Source: Massilia sp. PAMC28688
GTDB lineage: Bacteria; Pseudomonadota; Gammaproteobacteria; Burkholderiales; Burkholderiaceae_D
NCBI RefSeq assembly: GCF_019443445.1
Contig: NZ_CP080378.1
Location: 3,844,001 to 3,908,000, forward strand
Direction of reading: 5' to 3'
Length of the DNA stretch: 64,000 bases
Position 1 is the first letter of the stretch. Every line of letters begins with the position of its first letter. Position numbers and translations under genes: made by a program. This document shows positions 36,548 through 44,194 of this stretch, piece after piece. The notes under the pieces are model-generated. The model was not told where the DNA came from. It searched no databases and saw nothing but the letters and a program-made list of their open reading frames with translations.

Positions 36548-36706
36548 AAGCGGGTCGTTCTCACTTCAGGATGGCAAATCCTCCATCAAGGACACGGGCT
36601 GGAAACGCTACAGCTGATGTTGGGCCATGCTGACCTGGATCATGTTGATCCCTACCTCCAAGTCGACAAGAAGAAATTGCGCCAAGAATTCGCAGAGGCC
36701 TTATGA
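36548..36706 (+). pseudogene. 3' fragment of a tyrosine recombinase (integrase)
   Basis: A frame without a start codon ends in GLETLQLMLGHADLDHVD, PYLQVDKKKLRQEF and a stop. His in LGHAD and the nucleophile Tyr in PYLQV are nine residues apart, as in active tyrosine recombinases. Everything upstream (catalytic Arg, N-terminal domain) is missing, so it is a remnant. It marks the left edge of the accessory region. Confidence 0.75.
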
Positions 36707-36717
36707 CTTTTCTGTCG

Positions 36718-36774
36718 CTACAATGTATCTACAATCTGGTTGACAAGGATGTTTGACGGAATCTACAATGTATC
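36718..36774 (+). promoter_or_regulatory. mazEF promoter with duplicated operator
   Basis: CTACAATGTATC occurs twice, at 36718-36729 and 36763-36774. Between and over them lies a promoter: TTGACA at 36740-36745, 18 bases, then TACAAT at 36764-36769. The second repeat covers the -10 box and the first lies upstream of the -35, which fits autorepression by the antitoxin or the antitoxin-toxin complex. An AGGAGG follows at 36780. Confidence 0.7.
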
Positions 36775-36790
36775 AACATCAGGAGGGTTT

Positions 36791-37042
36791 ATGGAATTGT
36801 CAGTTCAGAAGTGGGGCAACAGCGCGGCGGTCCGGTTGCCTACTGAGTTGCTTGCCCTGCTCAAGGTGACGTTGGGCGACAAGCTTAGTGTCAATGTGCA
36901 GCCAGAAGGAGTATTGCTTAAGGCTGCCCGTCCGTCGTATTCGCTCGCCGAGCTGGTGGCTCAATGCAACCTCTCAGCACCAGAGCCATCCGACATGGCT
37001 GCATGGTCCCATGTTCAGCCTGTGGGCCGTGAAGCGTGGTGA
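36791..37042 (+). CDS. mazE: MazE-family antitoxin
   Basis: 83 residues with the AbrB/SpoVT-type N-terminus MELSVQKWGNSAAVRLP; the C-terminal half is the flexible toxin-binding arm. Neutralises the RNase encoded next and represses the promoter upstream. ATG at 36791 sits seven bases after AGGAGGG; the longer frame to 36740 contains the promoter and is not coding. Confidence 0.9.
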   Translation: MELSVQKWGNSAAVRLPTELLALLKVTLGDKLSVNVQPEGVLLKAARPSYSLAELVAQCNLSAPEPSDMAAWSHVQPVGREAW

Positions 37043-37383
37043 AGCGCGCTAAATTTGGGCGTGGCGACATCGTCATGGTGAGTCTCGACCCAACCGAAGG
37101 GCATGAACAGCGAGGATTGCGGCCTGCCTTAGTGCTTTCTGCGACAGCATTTAATGCGCTAGGCTTAGTTTTAGTTGCGCCGATAACCCAAGGCGGAGAC
37201 TTCGCCCGCCATGCTGGATTTGCCGCGTCGCTGGACGGTGCAGGCACTAAGACGCAAGGAGTTGCGTTGGTAAATCAGATTCGCATGCTCGACTTGGAAG
37301 CAAGAAAGGCTAAACGAGTCGAAACAGTGCCGGAGTTCGTTGTGGAAGATGCGCTAGCGCGTTTGCGCGCAATTACCGACTGA
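37036..37383 (+). CDS. mazF: MazF/PemK-family endoribonuclease toxin
   Basis: 115 residues: FGRGDIVMVSLDPTEGHEQRG, RPALVLSATAFN, VAPITQGGDFAR and NQIRMLDLEAR match the MazF fold, with catalytic Arg in the QRGLRP loop and Thr in PIT. Cuts mRNA at short motifs when antitoxin is lost. Starts at a GTG (37036 or 37039, the latter overlapping the antitoxin stop as GTGA), so the pair is translationally coupled. Confidence 0.9.
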   Translation: MVKRAKFGRGDIVMVSLDPTEGHEQRGLRPALVLSATAFNALGLVLVAPITQGGDFARHAGFAASLDGAGTKTQGVALVNQIRMLDLEARKAKRVETVPEFVVEDALARLRAITD

Positions 37384-37396
37384 GGAAAATCGGGCC

Positions 37397-38107
37397 ATGC
37401 AATTCCTATTCAAAATCGCAGACGTGTACTTCGTCAAAGAGCGTGGCGCGATCCTTTTTCCCGGCGTGCCATATTCTCTCCCGCGCGCAGTCCAGGTTGG
37501 TGCAGCTATTATTATTGAACGCCCCGATGGTTCGCGCATTGAGACCACGATCAAGGGGTTCGAAATGATCCGCTCTATTGTGCCGTTGGAGCATGCTCCC
37601 TTTTTCGTACCCAGACACATCGGCAAGAGCGATTTGCCGCTAGGGTCGCAAGTTTTTCTTGCGGAGGATGCCGCCTTCGATCGTGGCTCCGTTAAACCGC
37701 CACGCTGTAATGCCTGCTCTTCTCCCGCCGTCGTGCGCCTGATCTATGGGCTGCCGGATGCAGAGGCCATGCTAGCGGTGAAAGGTGGCCAAGCGATCCT
37801 AGGGGGCTGTGACATTTTCGAGACGGCTGCCCAGTGGCATTGCACCAAGTGCAAAGCTGAATGGGGCGTATCTGAATGGACTCCAATCATCAGAAAAGCA
37901 AATGACCAGGCCGAGGCGAAGCGAACGCTGCAGGACGCCGAAGCCCTGTCTCGCGGCACTTTGAGCGCTTCGGTAGGCGATGGCGGCTTGGTTCGATGCC
38001 CCTACTGTCGCCGATCCTTCGATGTTCGGTCAAACATGTCCTGGAACGGAAAGCGTCATAAAACGTGTGGGACCTATCTCACACTATCAACACAGCCGCC
38101 CCGATGA
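37397..38107 (+). CDS. Zinc-ribbon protein of unknown function
   Basis: 236 residues. The N-terminal 95 residues look like a beta-barrel (EF-Tu domain-2-like spacing: VGAAIIIERPDGSRIETTIK). The rest has zinc-ribbon pairs CNAC, CTKC and CPYC with a final CG. No known family. The stop is followed by a stretch with little coding potential. Starts 13 bases after mazF, behind GAGGAAAATC. Confidence 0.6.
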   Translation: MQFLFKIADVYFVKERGAILFPGVPYSLPRAVQVGAAIIIERPDGSRIETTIKGFEMIRSIVPLEHAPFFVPRHIGKSDLPLGSQVFLAEDAAFDRGSVKPPRCNACSSPAVVRLIYGLPDAEAMLAVKGGQAILGGCDIFETAAQWHCTKCKAEWGVSEWTPIIRKANDQAEAKRTLQDAEALSRGTLSASVGDGGLVRCPYCRRSFDVRSNMSWNGKRHKTCGTYLTLSTQPPR

Positions 38108-38197
38108 CTTTGGCACACCGAAAGGCATGCGGCAGCTTTACCGGCGTCGTTGCGTGTATGACCCAGTCCGGCTCGCTGGGATACCAAGGAAAATCGA

Positions 38198-38359
38198 TTG
38201 GCCCGCGTTGAGGCCCTCTGCAAGTATGGGAAGTGGTGGGTGCTCATACTTGCGGGTGAATTCAGACGAAGGATCGTCTCTGCCGACTGCTGCTGCATCG
38301 GCGCACGACACCGGGGCTCTCTGGATCGGAAGCGAGATGTCGACCTGCTCCAAACGTAA
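38198..38359 (+). CDS. Possible small gene with TTG start
   Basis: 53 codons (LARVEALCKYGKWWVLILAG to LLQT) behind a perfect CCAAGGAAAATCGA leader, the same leader as its neighbours. Cys-rich middle (ADCCCIGARH). Only the leader and position support it. Confidence 0.3.
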   Translation: MARVEALCKYGKWWVLILAGEFRRRIVSADCCCIGARHRGSLDRKRDVDLLQT

Positions 38360-38370
38360 AGGAAAATCGT

Positions 38371-38577
38371 ATGCCGGATAAACTGACAAGGGAACAGGCG
38401 GAGAGGCTTGCAGACGAACTGCTGGCAAAAGAGCCGCGCTGGATCGATGGAAAATTGGTCAAGACACTGACGGCGATTGCCGACGAATACCCGGTCCAGC
38501 CTGTACGTCACGAGTCTTGGTCGAGTGATCCAACTTCGCCGCTGTATCACATGTACATATTGAACGATAACAGATAA
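38371..38577 (+). CDS. Small hypothetical protein
   Basis: 68 residues, MPDKLTREQAERLADELLAK followed by a basic then Pro/Ser-rich part. AAAGGAAAATCGT precedes the ATG. Unknown function. Confidence 0.55.
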   Translation: MPDKLTREQAERLADELLAKEPRWIDGKLVKTLTAIADEYPVQPVRHESWSSDPTSPLYHMYILNDNR

Positions 38578-38608
38578 GCGGCGCGTGCCGCCCTCAAAGT
38601 AAAAGACC

Positions 38609-38866
38609 ATGAACAAATTTGAAGACCCTGTCTTGGTCAAGGCGTATGAGTCGCTGACCGCGAGCTTTTTCATGAAGGACAAAATTCTTTACCTACCGTC
38701 AGGCGAAAGATCGACCAGCAATAAGGCCGCAGAACTTTTTTGGATGGGGTTCGACGGTGTGCATCGTTCAGGTGGGTGGGATTCCGACGCTAAGCGGAGC
38801 ATTGGCTACGCCTACTGGCGAGCTGGCCAAGATGCCGTCAAATTGCGCCCGGAAAAGTTGAGCTAG
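38609..38866 (+). CDS. Small hypothetical protein
   Basis: 85 residues including ELFWMGFDGVHRSGGWDSDA and a final AYWRAGQDAVKLRPE. Unknown function. A GCGGC/GCCGC hairpin (38578-38592) lies between it and the previous gene. Unlike its neighbours its ATG lacks the AAGGAAAA leader (AAAGTAAAAGACC instead). Confidence 0.55.
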   Translation: MNKFEDPVLVKAYESLTASFFMKDKILYLPSGERSTSNKAAELFWMGFDGVHRSGGWDSDAKRSIGYAYWRAGQDAVKLRPEKLS

Positions 38867-38877
38867 ATAGGAAAAAT

Positions 38878-39287
38878 ATGATGAGCAATGTGGTTCACTT
38901 CCCTGGCGATCTTCGCCCGCCAGTGTTTAAGATTCGGGCTCAAATTGAGGTTTGGCGTAGCGACGATCCAGGCCGAGTACCCACGATGATTTTGTGCGAA
39001 GAGGTGGTCACGACAACGCCCAATAGGCTAGACATGGAGGCCATTGCTCGGAGTAAGGTGTTAGCGGGCCTGTCGCAGCTCGGTGTGATACTACTAAGGT
39101 GGACTATCATATGTGGTCGGTTGAGTTCTTCGCTTCAAGGTCGCGGGCGTACACGGGCGCGGTGCTCGATGTGAAACCTGAGTCGGTGCCCGCGAGCGAC
39201 GCCTTGGTGACCAAAGAACAGGCCGTTCGCGGCCTAATTTATCTGCCCTACGATCTTGCGGAGCAGCGTGAAGTGTACGGCGCTTAA
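38878..39287 (+). pseudogene. Frameshifted hypothetical gene
   Basis: Reads as MMSNVVHFPGDLRPPVFKIR to LAGLSQLGV, then needs a one-base shift at about 39085-39087 to continue as DTTKVDYHMWSVEFFASRSR to EQREVYGA. Joined length would be about 136 residues. Leader ATAGGAAAAAT. Either a decaying gene or a single-base assembly error. No family recognised. Confidence 0.6.
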
Positions 39288-39300
39288 TCCCTCGGAAAAG

Positions 39301-39549
39301 ATGTATATGGAACAGACCGACAGGATGCGGTTGGGTGCCACAGTATTTCTCGCCATGGTGGCGTTCATCAGATCGCGAAGGGGCCTCCAGAAGAACGGCG
39401 CGCTGGCAGTATCGTTGAGTTTATTGCTGTCCATAGGACTGTACGTTACGGGTTTGGACGTAGCAGCCCAAGTGGTGAAATGCTTGGCTGTTGCGATAGC
39501 CTTCGGGCTCATCCTCAAGGAACGTCAATGGAAGCGCGACAACGAATAG
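39301..39549 (+). CDS. Small two-helix membrane protein
   Basis: 82 residues with two hydrophobic helices (about 9-23 and 33-70 region: LAVSLSLLLSIGLYVTGLDV). Leader CTCGGAAAAG. Unknown function. Confidence 0.55.
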   Translation: MYMEQTDRMRLGATVFLAMVAFIRSRRGLQKNGALAVSLSLLLSIGLYVTGLDVAAQVVKCLAVAIAFGLILKERQWKRDNE

Positions 39550-39566
39550 GAAAAGTGCGGCGCTGA

Positions 39567-39582
39567 TTTCGCGTCCGCGAAA
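39567..39582. repeat. Palindrome 1 of the TTTCGC...GCGAAA family
   Basis: TTTCGCG-TC-CGCGAAA, perfect seven-base arms. Lies between the two-helix protein gene and the next gene. Confidence 0.7.
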
Positions 39583-39643
39583 CTGAATTGACGAACCGCG
39601 CCCGGGTGGCGCCGCAGCTGGCCGGTGCCGGCGCAAGGGAAAT

Positions 39644-39994
39644 ATGGGACAAGCAAAAGACCGAGGTACTGCAGAGCAAAGGGCACAGAGTGCGCATGAG
39701 AAGCGGCGAGAGGGGCTACAGCCAGTTGATATCGATGAACTTCGCGCGGCTCATGATGTACCGGCAGATGCGGAATTCGTTGGGTTCGTCGTTTGGCTGC
39801 GTGAACGCGATGAGTTTCTAGTGCGCCTGGATGAACGTGGGGCTACGGCACGGTCTTACGGTCGCCTGGTCGACGCGGCCGTGCTGTTCCGCACATGGGA
39901 TGACGCCGCGCCTCACGCCGTAGCATGCAAGCACCCGGCCATCGTAGCCGCTGCATTCGACATGGGCAAACGCATGATGGTTATCGGTGGCTGA
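39644..39994 (+). CDS. Hypothetical protein
   Basis: 116 residues: N-terminus MGQAKDRGTAEQRAQSAHEK is charged and helical (phage-like MGxAKDRGT pattern), then FVGFVVWLRERDEFLVRLDE and a C-terminal AAAFDMGKRMMVIGG. Leader AAGGGAAAT. Unknown function. Confidence 0.6.
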   Translation: MGQAKDRGTAEQRAQSAHEKRREGLQPVDIDELRAAHDVPADAEFVGFVVWLRERDEFLVRLDERGATARSYGRLVDAAVLFRTWDDAAPHAVACKHPAIVAAAFDMGKRMMVIGG

Positions 39995-40007
39995 GTCAAG
40001 GAAAAAT

Positions 40008-40481
40008 ATGCCGGAAAGCTTTTATCACGTTCTTGCCGCTGTAGGTGATGCACCAGCGCAGGTGCTTTTCTCTGACATGACTCAGAAGGAATTGGTTAAA
40101 AATTTTGTGACACCTTACAGGCGCGACAAAGCATTCTTCGCAGGCACGCAGATCGTGAACCCGTCGGAGCTGAGGACGGTACGAATAATTGAAACCGCAG
40201 GGCGAGAAGCGGAAGAACGCGAACGGATCAACTTGGCGAGTTTGGCGCAAATCGAAGAAGGGAATCGTAGCTCTGGTGTGATTATTTGCAGTATCGGCCA
40301 AGGGTACGAACCGGAAGATTTGCAAGACGCTGGCGCGGACGTGACCCGCATGCATCTGCGTGCTGGACCGGGTTCTTCAACTAGCATATGGGGTCTATCC
40401 AAGACAGTCGTGGGTTGGACGCTGGGGATCGCTGCTGGTGTCATTGTGACTGGTTTAGCAAAGTGGCTTGGACTTGCGTAG
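40008..40481 (+). CDS. Hypothetical protein with C-terminal membrane helix
   Basis: 157 residues: MPESFYHVLAAVGDAPAQVL, then a segment VTPYRRDKAFFAGTQIVNPS and RTVRIIETAGREAEERERIN, then a C-terminal helix (VVGWTLGIAAGVIVTGLAKW) that would anchor it. I cannot name the family. Leader CAAGGAAAAAT. The N-terminal cytosolic module plus tail anchor could be an effector arrangement; that is inference. Confidence 0.6.
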   Translation: MPESFYHVLAAVGDAPAQVLFSDMTQKELVKNFVTPYRRDKAFFAGTQIVNPSELRTVRIIETAGREAEERERINLASLAQIEEGNRSSGVIICSIGQGYEPEDLQDAGADVTRMHLRAGPGSSTSIWGLSKTVVGWTLGIAAGVIVTGLAKWLGLA

Positions 40482-40494
40482 GTAAAGGAAAAAT

Positions 40495-40779
40495 ATGCCA
40501 AACGAAAGCTGGATTAAACATGCGTACCCGCTTCAGCAGATCACTATCAAACTGCAAGGTACACGGCACAGCAGCCGAGAAAATGTGATCAACCAACTTG
40601 AAACCGTACTTGCACGGCTCAAGAGCGGCGATGTGACTGGCGCCTCACACGACTACGATTTCGGCTACCAGTTTGATGTCCACTTTCGCACGCGAAAGTT
40701 TAGCACCAAGGAAAAATTCTGCGCCCATGGCGCCCCGAGAGCCGGCCGGTATGCCGGCGAGAGTAAAGCTAATGAGTGA
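40495..40779 (+). CDS. Hypothetical protein
   Basis: 94 residues, MPNESWIKHAYPLQQITIKL then GASHDYDFGYQFDVHFRTR. The C-terminus runs through palindrome 2 and overlaps the next start by eight bases, so its real end could once have been before the palindrome. Leader AAAGGAAAAAT. Confidence 0.55.
   Translation: MPNESWIKHAYPLQQITIKLQGTRHSSRENVINQLETVLARLKSGDVTGASHDYDFGYQFDVHFRTRKFSTKEKFCAHGAPRAGRYAGESKANE
40683..40698. repeat. Palindrome 2 of the TTTCGC...GCGAAA family
   Basis: CTTTCGC-AC-GCGAAAG, followed after nine bases by AAGGAAAAATTC, the same leader word that precedes most genes in this region, but here inside a reading frame. Confidence 0.7.
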
Positions 40780-41020
40780 TGACTTTGAAGTAAAAATTTC
40801 CCCGCTTTCGCAGCGGATCGAGCAACAGGGCAAAGGAATCGACGTGCAGATCTACGAAGATGGCTCGGGTGGTTGGTTACTGGAAGTGGTAGACGAATTC
40901 GACAACTCGACAGTGTGGGATAAGCCGTTCGCGACAGACCGAGATGCTATGAATGAACTGCAAGAAGCGTTGCTCGAAGAAGGAATTGGCGCTTTAGTCG
41001 GGCAGCCGGGCAACGGATAA
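40772..41020 (+). CDS. Small acidic hypothetical protein
   Basis: 82 residues, MSDDFEVKISPLSQRIEQQG and GWLLEVVDEFDNSTVWDKPF, acidic C-terminus. Looks like a compact alpha/beta protein. Unknown function. Confidence 0.55.
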   Translation: MSDDFEVKISPLSQRIEQQGKGIDVQIYEDGSGGWLLEVVDEFDNSTVWDKPFATDRDAMNELQEALLEEGIGALVGQPGNG

Positions 41021-41147
41021 CGGCCGAGAGCATGCGCAATCCGTAACCTGTGCCAAATCCGCGCTTCGGCGCCCACTACCTGGCCGACCGGCCAGCAGGG
41101 GAAGCGAAAGATACAACGCGCATCCAACAGCCAATGAATAACGCTTC

Positions 41148-41900
41148 ATGAATCCACTTGAAAAATTCATCGCTTTCGTCGCCGCCGTCTGCATCGTCTC
41201 GGTCGCCAGTGGTTCGCCCTCGGTCGCAGTCGTGGTCCTGATGATCGTCGGCGTGTTTGTGTGGTTTGGTTTAGTAGGGCAATCCAAACGGCGCGAGGAG
41301 CGCCAGAGGCGCATCGAGGAACACATCGTCGAGCTTGCGCGAAAGCGGCAACAGCTGTGTTTTAATGCCGGCTATGGCGTGACCGACAAGAGTAGGTGGA
41401 ATAAGGAAATGCGCGCTTTCATGCGAAATGTGCTGCAGTTCCCGACCGCCGGCAAACAGATGCAGCCTCAAGTGGAGGCGATTATGGTAGAGATCGACGA
41501 GATGGTCCTCGCACACATTGCAGAGGCAGGTCCGACTACGGGCTATGAGCCAGATATGTCCGGTACCGACTACGAAGCCTTTTGTGCCGAGCTCTTGCGG
41601 GGATTAGGGTTCGACGCCGAGCTGACGCGCACGACGGGGGATCAGGGCGCCGACATCCTCGCTAGTCGCAACGGTGAACGTTTCGCCATCCAATGCAAGC
41701 GCTACAGCGGCAGTGTTGGAAACGCCGCCGTTCAGGAGGCCATCACAGCTCGCAGTTTCTACGACGCCGATCACGCGGTGGTGGTTAGCAATGCCCAGTA
41801 CACGATAGCCGCGAGGCAGCTTGCGGGGAAGGTAGGTGTCTACCTGTTGCACCACGACGACCTGTCTTCATTGATGGCCCGGCCACCAACATCGATCTGA
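41148..41900 (+). CDS. Membrane-anchored Mrr-type restriction endonuclease-like protein
   Basis: 250 residues. Two N-terminal membrane helices (about 8-45), a charged coiled linker, then an Mrr catalytic domain from about 145 (DYEAFCAELLRGLGFDAELT). The PD-(D/E)xK-type residues are in place: TTGDQGADILASRNGERFA followed by IQCKRY. Mrr-family enzymes cut modified or foreign DNA. Membrane-tethered versions are known but poorly understood. Probable defence gene of the island. Confidence 0.85.
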   Translation: MNPLEKFIAFVAAVCIVSVASGSPSVAVVVLMIVGVFVWFGLVGQSKRREERQRRIEEHIVELARKRQQLCFNAGYGVTDKSRWNKEMRAFMRNVLQFPTAGKQMQPQVEAIMVEIDEMVLAHIAEAGPTTGYEPDMSGTDYEAFCAELLRGLGFDAELTRTTGDQGADILASRNGERFAIQCKRYSGSVGNAAVQEAITARSFYDADHAVVVSNAQYTIAARQLAGKVGVYLLHHDDLSSLMARPPTSI

Positions 41901-41976
41901 AGAAGGCGGCACTGTGGCCCCAATCAATTGCGAAGATGGGTCTGAATGCTCGCTCCTAAACCCGAGAAAAAACACG

Positions 41977-42111
41977 ATGCTGAACGAACTGGAACCGGAC
42001 CTGCGTGAACTGATTGAATTGGTGCGAGCGGCCGAGAATTATGGCGTGACGATGGCCGCAGCCGCACTGGTAGGTGCACCGTTAGAGGCCAGTGGCCAGG
42101 CGATTGCATAG
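41977..42111 (+). CDS. Small hypothetical protein
   Basis: 44 residues, MLNELEPDLRELIELVRAAE then NYGVTMAAAALVGAPL. Start ATG at 41977; a longer GTG start at 41914 is less likely. Weak support. Confidence 0.35.
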   Translation: MLNELEPDLRELIELVRAAENYGVTMAAAALVGAPLEASGQAIA

Positions 42112-42176
42112 CGCCAACGGAAGGGCCAACGCATCGCGCATTTGCGCGTCAAATGGAACATCTGACCCAAGGAAAA

Positions 42177-42192
42177 TTTCGCGGACGCGAAA
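42177..42192. repeat. Palindrome 3 of the TTTCGC...GCGAAA family
   Basis: TTTCGCG-GA-CGCGAAA sits between two copies of the leader (CCAAGGAAAA before it, AAAAGGAAAAC after it), 10 bases before the AlbA_2 start. Confidence 0.7.
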
Positions 42193-42202
42193 AAAGGAAA
42201 AC

Positions 42203-43396
42203 ATGCTTCTTCCATTAAACTTATCCCTAACGACACAGCAATCGTTCGAGGTGATGATTGCTGTCCGTTCCCAGGAAGGCCCGCATTTGGAATTTAAGCG
42301 GGAGTTACCATCCATATGGGACAACTCTACGAAGCATGAATTCCTTGCGGACATTACCGCCTTTGCGAATGCGGGCGGTGGCGATCTTATTTTCGGGATT
42401 GCTGAGAACAACGAAGCGCAAGCCTCCGCCATTGTCCCGCAGCACCATTCAACAGATCAAGAAGTTCGTAGGTTGCAGGACTTTCTGCTCAATCAATGCG
42501 AACCCAGAGTGCTTGGTGTGCAGTTCCACGCAGTCGACGTCACGATAGATGGGGTGGCCGGTGCCGTCTTTGTGGCCCGGGTACCCCAAAGCTGGCAAGG
42601 GCCTCATCGCGTCAAAACCAATAATCATTTCTATGTCCGCGATGGTCTTCGTAAGCGCCAACTGGATATCCCAGAGATCCGGGCTATGTTCTTGAGAACT
42701 GCCGAACAAGCGAGCCGAGTGCGCGACTTTCGATCCGAGAGAATTGCAAAAGTGCTAAGCGGCGAAGGGCCGCATAGGCTAGCACCTGGGCCGATTTTAG
42801 CCATTCACGTAATTCCCACTCAGTCAGTATTGGGCTCGGTGCGGGTCGATCCCGTTTTTTATACAGATCAATCTGCGCTGCCGGTTCTTGGAACGAACTC
42901 AGAACGCGCCCGGATTAACTTAGACGGGGCACTCGGCATTAGAAGCGCAGGTTCAGATGGGGAGGCCAAAGGCTACACCCAATTATTCAGAAACGGCTTT
43001 ATAGAGTCAACGCATGTCCTGACGGTAAGAACTGGCGAAGAGAAAGCTGTTCTTCCAAGTATCTGGTTTGAGCAGTGCGTGATGGACTTCGTAAAGGCGT
43101 TTTACCGTGAGCTGAAGCGGCTTGAGGTGGACACTGAATCCGCCGTAATGATATCGTTGATCCATGCCGACAAAACTGTTTTGGGCGTTTCAGATCTATA
43201 CAGTTTCCACGAGCCACATCAAAAACACTTTGATCGTTGCAACGTAATTCTTCCCGACGTGGTTGTACCTTCAGTCGAAAATCTGGCGTCGTCATTGCGG
43301 CCCTGTTTCGATCTGATCTGGCAGGCTGCTGGCTTTTCCGGGTCTTCCAGTTATGATCAAAATGGGGAGTGGCGGCCAAGGCAAGGTGGGCGTTAA
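42203..43396 (+). CDS. AlbA_2/Schlafen-type putative DNA- or ATP-binding protein
   Basis: 397 residues. N-terminal AlbA_2 domain (about 20-175) with EGPHLEFKRELP and DITAFANAGGGDLIFGI. The C-terminal half has no clear family (VDPVFYTDQSALPVLGT, ISLIHADKTVLGVSDLYSFH). Members are often found in defence or stress loci, and Schlafen-like RNase activity is known in some. ATG at 42203 has AAAAGGAAAAC. Confidence 0.75.
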   Translation: MLLPLNLSLTTQQSFEVMIAVRSQEGPHLEFKRELPSIWDNSTKHEFLADITAFANAGGGDLIFGIAENNEAQASAIVPQHHSTDQEVRRLQDFLLNQCEPRVLGVQFHAVDVTIDGVAGAVFVARVPQSWQGPHRVKTNNHFYVRDGLRKRQLDIPEIRAMFLRTAEQASRVRDFRSERIAKVLSGEGPHRLAPGPILAIHVIPTQSVLGSVRVDPVFYTDQSALPVLGTNSERARINLDGALGIRSAGSDGEAKGYTQLFRNGFIESTHVLTVRTGEEKAVLPSIWFEQCVMDFVKAFYRELKRLEVDTESAVMISLIHADKTVLGVSDLYSFHEPHQKHFDRCNVILPDVVVPSVENLASSLRPCFDLIWQAAGFSGSSSYDQNGEWRPRQGGR

Positions 43397-43572
43397 GCTG
43401 CATTGAACACGCAGAAAGCCATAGCTAACGCATGACATCTAAGCGCCGCCACCGTGCAGAAGCGACCTGGATAGGAAAATAGCCCACCGCAGCGCCCACG
43501 GCCCGTTGGACGGCCTATGGCCTTAAGGCTCAGCGTGGTGCCAGCGAGAGAGAGAATGAACCAGAGTTTTAA
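43397..43572. other. Non-coding spacer
   Basis: About 176 bases without a plausible gene, containing one leader-like GATAGGAAAATAG not followed by a start codon. Confidence 0.5.
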
Positions 43573-43912
43573 AACCATGGCTTCGTCGGGGAGGTCCTTC
43601 CGACTCAGCTTGCACCAGACACCTACTGCTCCGACATTTTCCTCTGCGAGGGCTTGAGGTATTTGCATACCGAAAACGAATTGCACGTGTTCAAATTACC
43701 AGTGGACCACCCTGGCCATGAGGCGTTTCGGGGTACCAGCGGTGCCCCCATCGTCGATATGCAGAGGCGCATTGTTGCGTTGGTATGTAGCGGAGACGCG
43801 GAACAAGGCTTGACCTATGGAATTTCGATAGGTGTCTGCAAGGTTTGCCTGGATTACTATTGCGAAGCCGCGGAAAATCACTTTCGCGTGCGAAAGCGCA
43901 GCAACCAAGGAA
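43573..43912 (+). pseudogene. Fragment of a trypsin-like serine protease domain
   Basis: Open without a start codon: LAPDTYCSDIFLCEGLRYL, then PGHEAFRGTSGAPIVDMQRR with the GTSGAPI nucleophile motif of chymotrypsin-fold proteases, and VALVCSGDAEQGLTYGISIG. The catalytic His/Asp half is missing; an upstream ATG (43556) is in another frame. Broken gene. Confidence 0.55.
43881..43896. repeat. Palindrome 4 of the TTTCGC...GCGAAA family
   Basis: CTTTCGC-GT-GCGAAAG, followed after ten bases by AAGGAAAATATG, the next gene start. Spacing to the leader is nearly the same as for palindrome 2. Confidence 0.7.
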
Positions 43913-43915
43913 AAT

Positions 43916-44186
43916 ATGAATCCCGAACAGATTCAGGCAGTAACAGACGCAGCCAAAGCTATGCTCGAAAAAGGAACTTGGTCGGCCACGTGATGGTCAC
44001 GCAAATCGGGGATGATCTAAACCTGCGTTGTACCGCTTGCCAAGCTGAGGAGACGGTGAGAGATGTCTCTGACAAATGTCGTCCTCAAAAATTCACCTAC
44101 TTTCCTGCAATGATGGAGGCCGGGAGTACGTAAAGTGTGAAACATGCGGCAAGGTTCACGACCGAGTCGTCCCTGGCGCCAGGTAA
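43916..44186 (+). pseudogene. Frameshifted small zinc-ribbon gene
   Basis: Starts MNPEQIQAVTDAAKAMLEK behind CCAAGGAAAAT. After two single-base shifts (an A run near 43968-43972, and near 44104) it continues as VMVTQIGDDLNLRCTACQAE and CNDGGREYVKCETCGKVHDR. The CTAC and CETC pairs would form a zinc ribbon. Decaying gene or assembly error. Confidence 0.5.
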
Positions 44187-44194
44187 GGAAAAAT

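Noticed and set aside
37980..38381. 133-residue open frame (MAAWFDAPTV...) in the array
   Set aside because: It overlaps the end of the zinc-ribbon gene in another frame and has no leader; the leader-preceded TTG frame at 38198 is a better, though weak, candidate.
41021..41147. Classical integron attC site
   Set aside because: Several small hairpins (for example CTGGCCG/CGGCCAG) but no paired RYYYAAC...GTTRRRY cores in the right layout, and no integron integrase in the window.
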